Assembly: GCF_015706575.1 (NCBI RefSeq)
Contig: NW_024037056.1
Location: forward strand, 12,475,176 to 12,539,175
Reading direction: 5' to 3'
DNA from: Patiria miniata
Lineage: Eukaryota; Echinodermata; Asteroidea; Valvatida; Asterinidae
DNA length: 64,000 nucleotides
Shown: positions 46,201 through 55,200 of the stretch, piece after piece
How the letters are laid out: every line of letters starts with the position of its first letter
How positions within the stretch are numbered: position 1 is the stretch's first letter
Notes under the pieces: generated by a model
The model's database searches: none
What the model saw: the letters and a program-made list of their open reading frames with translations, nothing else
Told to the model about the DNA's origin: nothing
Made by a program: the position numbers and the translations under genes

Positions 46201-49200
46201 CTAAATCTTGACGAAAGGGCCTATAATTCTGACGCATTTGTGATGCACGTCGTCGAAGCCATGCCGCTGTACGATGTTCCGTGCGGCAGCAGTGCCATCA
46301 GTATTCGTTGGTTCCCATCGCATGCTTACAGAATCAAAGCTATGATGTGGGCCAGGAACCAATGACTACGGCCTACGTACGGTACCGGACCATGATGTTC
46401 CGTGCATGACTACAGTAGCGTATCAGGACGAATTTGGATCGTAGAAAATAACATACATCGGTGGAGAAAGAGAATTTCCGCAAATTAATTCTCAGAATGT
46501 GATCTCTCTTCTCTGTGAATGTATTTGTCCGTTGAAATATATATTTTAACGAGATTTTACCGCTCGGACTTGATAATACACCGCAGCGTGTTTCTACAAA
46601 ATGTTCGGCCACTGCACGTGCAGGTTCGTGCGGTCTCTGTATGCATAACAGGGCGCTCGGGCCGGATGTACGCTTTCCTGAGCCGCTTTTACCGACTCGC
46701 ACTGTCCGCACTGGACTAATCGTCTCGGGAAAAGCGACTCGGTCAGTTTTCCTGGGCGCGTGGGAAGTTTTCCTGGGCAGCAGTTGGCCAGTAAAAGTAA
46801 CCGCTGGACTCAGGAAAAGTAACTGAGAGGAAAACGTCCTAGGCTGTCCGCACTGGACTTAAAATGGGAAAAGTACCCATAGTCTCGGTTAGTTTGACCA
46901 AAAAAAGTCCAGTGCGGACAGGGCTTTAGATTGCTTAGTTAAAGATATAGTCCATCATTTGTAATTTGTGCATTTTGTTCGTTTGAAGCAACAAAAGTGT
47001 TCAAAATCTAATGAAGGATACTGAACAACTAGCCGCATGAAGTTTCAGCTCAGCTTCAGCTGTATATTCCGAGAAAAACAGCATTCTACGATCTCAATTT
47101 CAAATCAAAAGTTGCTGAATCATGTTTTGAATTGCGCCTCAATTCACTGAGCTGATTGCAGCTATACGCGATGTCGCGCACTGATCCGACAAATTATAGC
47201 AATCGCGCGCGCGCATGCGTCGTGCCAATGCTTGCGCACGCTTTGCCGAATAATAAAACGAACTTCTAATTTAAATTTTCCTACGGTGCGTCTTAAGACG
47301 CACCGTTGGAAAGGCCTTCTTTCATTGATTACTTCAAAATGACAGCTTGCCAGAAAGAATAATTTCACAGGGAGTTTAGTCCCCTTACTATCTTTCAACC
47401 AAGTATGTTTTTCAACAATAATTACGCCAGTTACTTTTCGGATGGCTGCAAATGATGGACTATAGCTTTAAAAGAAATTGTAGATGTTTTGAGGTAACTT
47501 AACCCTAACCGAACACAACCCATCAAAGTTCAACAGCAGGTTTGTGTTTAAATCTGTTGGGATAGGTACAGTACCCCTAAACAGATGGTCTTTTCAACTG
47601 GGGTTGGCATACCTCCAGAAACTAAGTCCAACAGTGTGTGTGTACAATTTCCCATGTGGGTGTTGGAATTTGCCTGAATGGGTATGGTTCCTAGTAAATT
47701 AGGCTGGGGAGTTAGGGTTAATGAAAAACGGTATGAAGTATAAATTGTCAAAAAGAAGCACATGGATGCAAAGCTATTTTGTCCAACAAAAAAGTTCTTC
47801 CGTAATTTCCTTGGCAACTTGTATTCACAATACCTGAGTCATAGAACGAAATGCTCTGTCGTAGATAAATGTTGAAAAAGCTTCCATGCAACATGTTTGT
47901 TTTCCTTATCAGGTGTATATTGTTGCCAAACATGATGTTTATTTTTTTGCACCTTTACAAATCTGGACATTGGTGGGTGCACATGTATACTGTACAAGTA
48001 CCTAGGCACGTACTAAATCCTTGGCTAGTTTATCAGGATTTTTTTCTTTTTGAGGTACATGTAGGTGTTAATTGGGATCTGCAGCTGATAACCCGATGTT
48101 TATCTTATGATAATTCACAAAACAGTTGTGTACTGGGAGATTTAAAAGCTTAGTGTGGTCATATGCTGTGGTTTAATTTCTTTCCCATAACTTGAGGAGA
48201 TATCCTTCTGGTTTGTTTGATATCTTTCAAGAAAGACATCGAAAAAAGGTTTTACAGCATTGTAGATAAAAAGTAACAAAGCCGGAATATTTTCACAAAC
48301 ACTAAGTCCAGAGTAATGCATGGTCTTGTTCTTGTGTTATTTTTTCAGTTTCAAATACCAGTCCAGATTTTAAAGGCATTTGTTTTTCTTAATTTGACAT
48401 CAAAGGGGCCCTGTTCCTCTTGAATTTTACTACATTTCTGAAGACTCACTTTTGATTTGCGCTAAGCTTTTTTCATTAACGCTAACTTTCTAAGCATTTT
48501 TACTAGGATGCAACCTCAATCCTGCAAAATTCTCCAATTGCCTCCATGTAAAAATAGCATGCAACCGCAATCCTGCAAAATCCTTCGTTGTTTCTTGAAT
48601 GTGGTCCTTGGAGGGGTGACCACTGCGTCACAATCCTGTAAACTCCTCCAGCAATCATTGTCAGTATGTTGAGGCAGAGCCAGTGACATCCTGGAGCAGT
48701 GCGGAGGATTTCAAGTAAAATGTACAATGTAGGCCTAAATTTGTGCGCGACTGAGCATAAACAACACAAGGTCCGGCGTAAGACCTTGACACAGTGCTTC
48801 CTCTGAAGTCAGCCAAATACTTTTGCCATGTAGCCTCAATCCTGCGAAATGCTCCATTTTGCAAAGAGGACTTTGGAGGATTTGGGAAAGTTAGGGTGAA
48901 ACAAGCACAGTAAACTAGAAATGAAATATTTCTTTGTTTTTATTTGCACAGGAGGCGACAAGTTGTCACTTTTCAAGAAATCTGAAGAGACAGTCCCTCC
49001 TCAACCTGAGCCCCAAACTGCTGACAAAGGTGAGGAAACATCCTGTCACCTTTTCTTGACATTTTTCTAAAACCAACATGAATTGGTTCATTTTAAAAAA
49101 AAGAATTCCATAAGCTTAGGGGTCTGTAGATTCATAGTGATTTTTGCGTAATGTTGGATGGGACGACCCACTCCGAGATGACCATTTTCTGTTCGGCAAA

Positions 49201-52200
49201 GTTTTGAGTAAGTAGTTTTACCCTCCTAATCTTCTGCACTTACAACCCTTCAAATTTCTGCAGAACCGCTTTTGCCCGTAGACTTAGCACCCACACTTCC
49301 AATTCCTGTTAAGTAAAGACCACCGCACACCTTTCCGATTTTACCAAATCATCAGTCCATCGGATGTACAGATCGGAGAAGTGTGCGGGCAGTCACACGA
49401 TTCAAACTTTTCGAACCCCCCCCCCCTCCCATTTCAGGTCTTAAGAACTTATTCATTTGGTACCTGCACAGTGGTGGATTTTATGATCTAAACTTTGCAT
49501 TCCTTTCTGAAAGGTGCTGAAGATAAAGAATTAAGGAAAGAAGCACCTAAGAAAGAAGAACCCAAGAAGGAGACACCCAAGAAAGAAGCACCCAAGAAAG
49601 AAGAGCCCAAGAAGGAAGCACCCAAGAAAGAAGAGCCCAAGAAGGAAGCACCCAAGAAAGAAGAACCCAAGAAGGAAGCACCAAAAAAAGAAGAACCCAA
49701 GAAAGAGGAACCCAAGAAGGAGACACTCAAGAAGGAAACACCCAAGAAAGAAGAACCCAAGAAGGAAGCACCCAAGAAGGAAGAACCTAAGAAGGAAGCA
49801 CCCAAAACAGAGGAACCCAAGAAGGAAGCACCCAAGAAAGAGGAACCCAAGAAGGAAGCACCCAAGAAGGAAGAACCCAAGAAGGAAGCACCCAAGACAG
49901 AGGAACCCAAAAAGGAAGAACTCAAGAAAGAGGAACCCAAGAAGGAAGCACCCAAGACAGAGGAACCCAAAAAGGAAGCACCCAAGAAAGAGGAACCCAA
50001 GAAGGAAGCACCCAAGAAGGAAGAACCCAAGAAGGAAGCACCCAAGACAGAGGAACCCAAAAAGGAAGCACCCAAGATAGAGGAACCCAAGAAGGAAGCA
50101 CCCAAGACAGAGGAACCCAAAAAGGAAGCACCCAAGAAAGAGGAACCCAAGAAGGAAGCACCCAAGAAAGAAGAACAAAAGAAGGAAGCACCCAAGACAG
50201 AGGAACCCAAGAAGGAAGCACCCAAGACAGAGGAACCCAAAAAGGAAGCACCCAAGAAGGAAGCACCCAAGAAAGAAGAACAAAAGAAGGAAGCACCCAA
50301 GACAGAGGAACCCAAGAAGGAAGCACCCAAGAAAGAAGAACCCAAGAAAGAAGCACTTAAGATAGAAGAACCTAAGAAGGAAGCACCCAAGACAGAGGAA
50401 TCCAAGAAGGAAGCACCCAAGACACAGGAGCCCAATAAGGAAGCACCCAAGAAAGAAGCACCCAAGCAAGAAGCGCCCAAGAAGGAAGTGCCCAAGAAGG
50501 AAGCACCCAAAAAAAACGAACCTAACAAGGAAACACTTAAGAAAGAAGAACCTCTAAAGAAAGAAGAACCTAAGAAAGAAGTACCGAAACAGGAGGTACC
50601 CATGAAAGAAGAACCACCCAAACAGGAAGTTCCCAAGAAAGACGAACCTAAGAAGGAAGCACCTAAGAAAGAAGAACCTCTGAAAGAAACACCACAGGAA
50701 AAAACACCCAAACAGGAAGTACCCAAGAAAGAAGAACATACAAAGGAAGCACCCAAGAAAGACGCACCTAAAACAGAAGCACCCAAACAAGAAACACCTA
50801 AGACGGGGGCACCCAATCAGGAAGAACCTAAGAAAGAAGCACCCAAACAAGAAACACCTAAGACAAAGGCACCCAAAACAGAAGCACCTAATAAAGAAGC
50901 ACCCAAACAAGAAGCACCTAAGAAAGAAGCACCAAAACAAGAAGCACCTAAGAAAGAGGCACCAAAACAAGAAGCATCTAAGACAGAAGTACCAAAACAA
51001 GAAGCACCCAAGAAAGAAGAGCCAAAACAGTCACAAAAGAAAGAAGAGCCAAAACAAGAGTTACCCAAGACAGAAGAACCAAAGAAGGTAGAACCGAAAC
51101 AAGAATCACCCAAAAAAGAAGCATCTAAGAAAGATGTGCCCCAAAAAGAAGAGTCCAAGAAAAATGAACCTCAGAAAGACGTACCTCAGAAAGACGTACC
51201 TCAGAAAGAAGCACTCAAAAAAGAAGAACCAAAACAAGAAACTGTCCGGAAGGAAGAACCCAAGAAGGAAGTACCAAAGAAAATAGAACCCACACAAGAA
51301 ACACCAGTAAAAGAAGTGCCAAAGAAAGAGGAACCCAAGAAAGAAGAACCTAAGCTAGGAGAACCTGCAAAAGATGAGCCTAAACAAGAAACACCGAAGA
51401 AAGAAGAGTCCAAAAAAGAAGAGGTCAAGCCAGAAGCAACCCCTAAACCAGAAGCAAAGAAGGAAAAGGCTTCAAAGCTTGAGCCACCAAAAGTAGATCT
51501 TAAAAAGGAAGAGCCTACAAAAGAAGCATCCGAACAGGAACAGACACAAGAAAAAACTGAGACAACCGAGTCAGATGACACTGAATCTGAAGACACCTTC
51601 ACTGCCGCTGACCTCAGAATAGTAGCAGAACTTCAAGAGGCTGAAGATTTGCTTGAGAAGGTCGGTGATCATATCATTTTCTTTTAAGTGGTTAATTTTG
51701 TATCAGTTAATTGTCCGAAATAGGAGGAGTATTGCCTAGCCTAGTGGTTAGGGTTTGTGGCTCATGATCAGAGGGTCAGGGGTTTGAATCCAGCTGCTGG
51801 CCATATGCTGTGTCCTTGAGCAAGCCACTTCACCCCTACTTGCCTCTCTACACCCACAAGTAAAAATGGTTACTGGCCTTAGCTGGGGATTAATCTGCGA
51901 TAGACTTGCATCCCATCCAGGGGAAATAAATATATTCTCAGTCGTTTTATACCAAGGAAATGGAGATAAATGCTGGCCTGATGGGCATATTTGCTTTTGA
52001 AAGACTTTACTTTTTTTTTCGCCTGAATCGACTGATGCTTACATTGCCCTTATAGAGTTGCTAATCTTTTCCTTTCTCTTGCAGAATGAAGTTCAGAAGG
52101 CTCTCCGAAGGTTTGAGAAGCTTCTTGAGAACCACGCAGAGAGCCCCCGTGCCCGGTATGGCAGAGCCAGGGCACTGGATATGCTGTCAGAAGAGCGGCG

Positions 52201-55200
52201 CAGCAATGAGATTCTGAATGCGTAAGTCATGGACTGAGCACCCCTTTTCAAGCCTTTCTAACCCTTTTGCAATCCCTACCAATCCTTAATGCCCAAAACA
52301 ATATGTGGATTTGGTTTTTATAGGGGCCGATCGTGTGACATCAAAATACCACTTGACACTTCGGTTTCCTTATGATCGGCCACCATTGCAGTAGGCAAGC
52401 ATTTGATTAGCAACCGCGTTGTGCGCTGTAAACCAAACAGCAGGGCTTATATTCAGATAAATAACCGCAAACTTCATCTGTAGTTGTTGGGCTGTATAAA
52501 TTCCTCAAGAACATCCAGTTTCACTTTGAAGGCTCTAGGATGGAAATGCTACAACAAAAACATATTATTTCAATTGTACTTTCTGGTTTTTCCCCCCAAA
52601 TCCAGGGCTACTATTGCATATGGTGAGGTCAGCACTGCACCAAACTGTCCTCCGATCCTGAAGAAACTTGCCTGGGCCCGTCAGGCAAACCGGCTCACAT
52701 TCCTTGGTAAATAAATCGGTAACTGTTATTTCACACTTTAACGTAAAGTTTTTGTGAGCATGATTTTTTTGCATCTGGACAGGTGCTGAACCGAAGTTGT
52801 AATCGAGTTCAGCCACAAGTCTTCACAAGTCGATAACACGTCATCCGGGCTCATGTCAAGTCACAAATATGAACTGTGTCAAAGGCATTCCTTGTCATGA
52901 TGGCACGTGTGGTCTTGCGGTGGAGCACAAGATTCATGATCGTGAGGTTGGGGGTTCGAGCCCTGCCGTGGCCATGCGTGTTGTGCCCTTGAGTAAGGCG
53001 CTTTACCTCAATTACTCCTCTCAGCCCAGGTGTTAAATGGGTACTGGCATTATTCAATGCTGGGAAGGTAACAGACTCGCTGAGGAGGAGGTGTGGCGAT
53101 CCCCCATTGCAGCATATGAGTCTGGCCCAGTTGCTAACGAAAGAGAGATGGGCACTCCGTTCCTGTTAACACAGGTTCGTCCCCTTCACCTTTACTTTGT
53201 CATTGTTTGTGCCTGGTACTTTGGTTTGGACTTGTGAGCAACTAGATTGACCAGTCCTAAGGTAAGACATTCTTGAAAGATTGTATGTTCATTTTTCGAC
53301 AGGCAAGGCTTTGCAAGCTGCTCGCGTTCTGCAAGAAGCCACCATCCAGTTGCCCGCGGACGTCCAACTTAAGAAAGACCTAGGTGTGGCACTCCTCATC
53401 GCCGGGAAGAACATCCGCGCTAAGCCCATATTCCAAGAGGTATGTTGAAAAAAATTTGATACCAGGGCAAATTTCATGGAGTTACTAAGGAGAAATTAAT
53501 TTTTGCTAGGCACACAAAATACTCAAAATGCTTAGCAGAAACCGGTTACCAGCCAAGATGGCATGTGATGTATATTGCTTGTTGACTGGTACTCGGCTAA
53601 TATTTGTTTAGCAAATATATTTGCTAACCATTAAGTTTTGCTTTGAGCCATGAAATCGGTCACTCATGTGATCTGAATATTTCATTAATCTTAAAAAATT
53701 GCCACGAAAAAAGGCATACATTCCATAGTGTGATTTTAATTAAGTAACTGTGTGTGTTATTGTTTATATTGCTCCATTTTCAGTGTTCAGTTTTTTTTTT
53801 TTTTTTTAGATTAGATTTGTATGTTATATAATGTGAATCAACATGGCATTGCTCATTATTGAATTTTATTTTTAAAATACATGTAAGAATTTGAAATTTT
53901 GAATCTAGCAACATTTTTATGGAGAACTAGTGATCCAAAAATGGTTCGAGCAAGCAGAATTGGAGCTTGTATCATGTTCTTTTCAATCAACAACAAGTGT
54001 AAATTTTTAAGATGCTTCATTCCAAAGACTTAAATTTTTTAGGACTTTTGATACTTTGTATGTTATGACCAATGTTCGTCTTTTTTTTTGCCCCTCCCTT
54101 CCACAGGTCTTAAAGCTCAGCCCCTCCGACGGATTTGCCCAGGTCCACATGGGCTTCATACTGAAGGCAGAAAACAACTTCCATGAGGCCATTCCATTGC
54201 TGAGAGAGGGGATAGCATCAGGCGAGGACGGCACCAACGAGGGGAAATACTACGTGCACCTTGGGGATGCCTTGTTCAGAGTGGGACAAGCGGAAGAAGT
54301 ATGAAACTTGTTTGCCGTTGTATCAAACTGGAGATTTGCTTACATTATTTTTTTAATTGGCGAACCACCAACATTGGTCTGGTAGCTCAGTTGGTGGAGC
54401 ACCGGAACGCCAATCCTGATGTCACAGGTTCAAACCCCACTCCAGTTAATTTTTTTATTTTTCTACTTTGATTGAATTATTTTGAAATAAAATTGCCAAA
54501 AGTAAAATTGCAGAATCGTTTTTGTGACAGGGTGCATCAAAATTGTGAAAGAAAAGTTATGGAAACGATATTAATGTAAAAAATTAAGGAAGTGATGTTT
54601 ACACATTTAAAGAAAAAGGAAACTTTTGTTTTTCTAAATTGTACACAAATTATTGTGTTAAATTGTCCATGCCCTTTGTATGAGTGACTCACACATACTG
54701 GATCAAGCAGCAACTTTCTCAAGTTTCTGCTAAATATTCTTGGCTGTTGCGACTTGAAGGTCTTGCCAGTTGTTCGAATTCGCAAATGGTTTTATTTTTT
54801 TTTCTATCGAATCAAGGCCTACCAAATATACGACCAAGGAGCCAAGAAGGGACATTTCACCTCGCGCTACCAGCGATCCATCTACAACGTGGACAAGCTG
54901 GCAGCTAGGCCATGGTGGACCAACGAACAGGCCAAATACACTGAGGCTGCCAAGGTAAGGCAGCCCATTACACCCACTACAGAGGCTGTATTTACACAAT
55001 GTCTTGCACATGAGCCCCCTTGACATTATAATAATAGTACCGGAGTCTCATATAGCGCACGTATCTACCAACAATTAGGTACTCAAGGCGCTGGAAATTA
55101 TGTCTATTATTAAAGACAGGTAAAATTAAGTTTATGAGAGATATGAGACCCATTATGTAGCACCTAATAAGGGCTTACAAGGTGCTGCGGCGCATATTGC

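Noticed and set aside
45973-46365. 130-codon open frame inside the 1-kb Harbinger-type element
   Set aside because: No transposase or Myb-like motif is visible, and the element has the size and layout of a non-autonomous copy.
49488-50816. Long minus-strand open frames (442, 312, 148 and 144 codons) rich in GASFLGSS or CFLLGF
   Set aside because: They are mirror images of the purine-rich repeat of ASPH exon 4; a stop-free repeat stays open in all frames. The plus frame joins proper ASPH exons on both sides.
54374-54444. A functional tRNA gene
   Set aside because: Stem mismatches and the same repeat flank as three other copies point to a dispersed tRNA-derived repeat.
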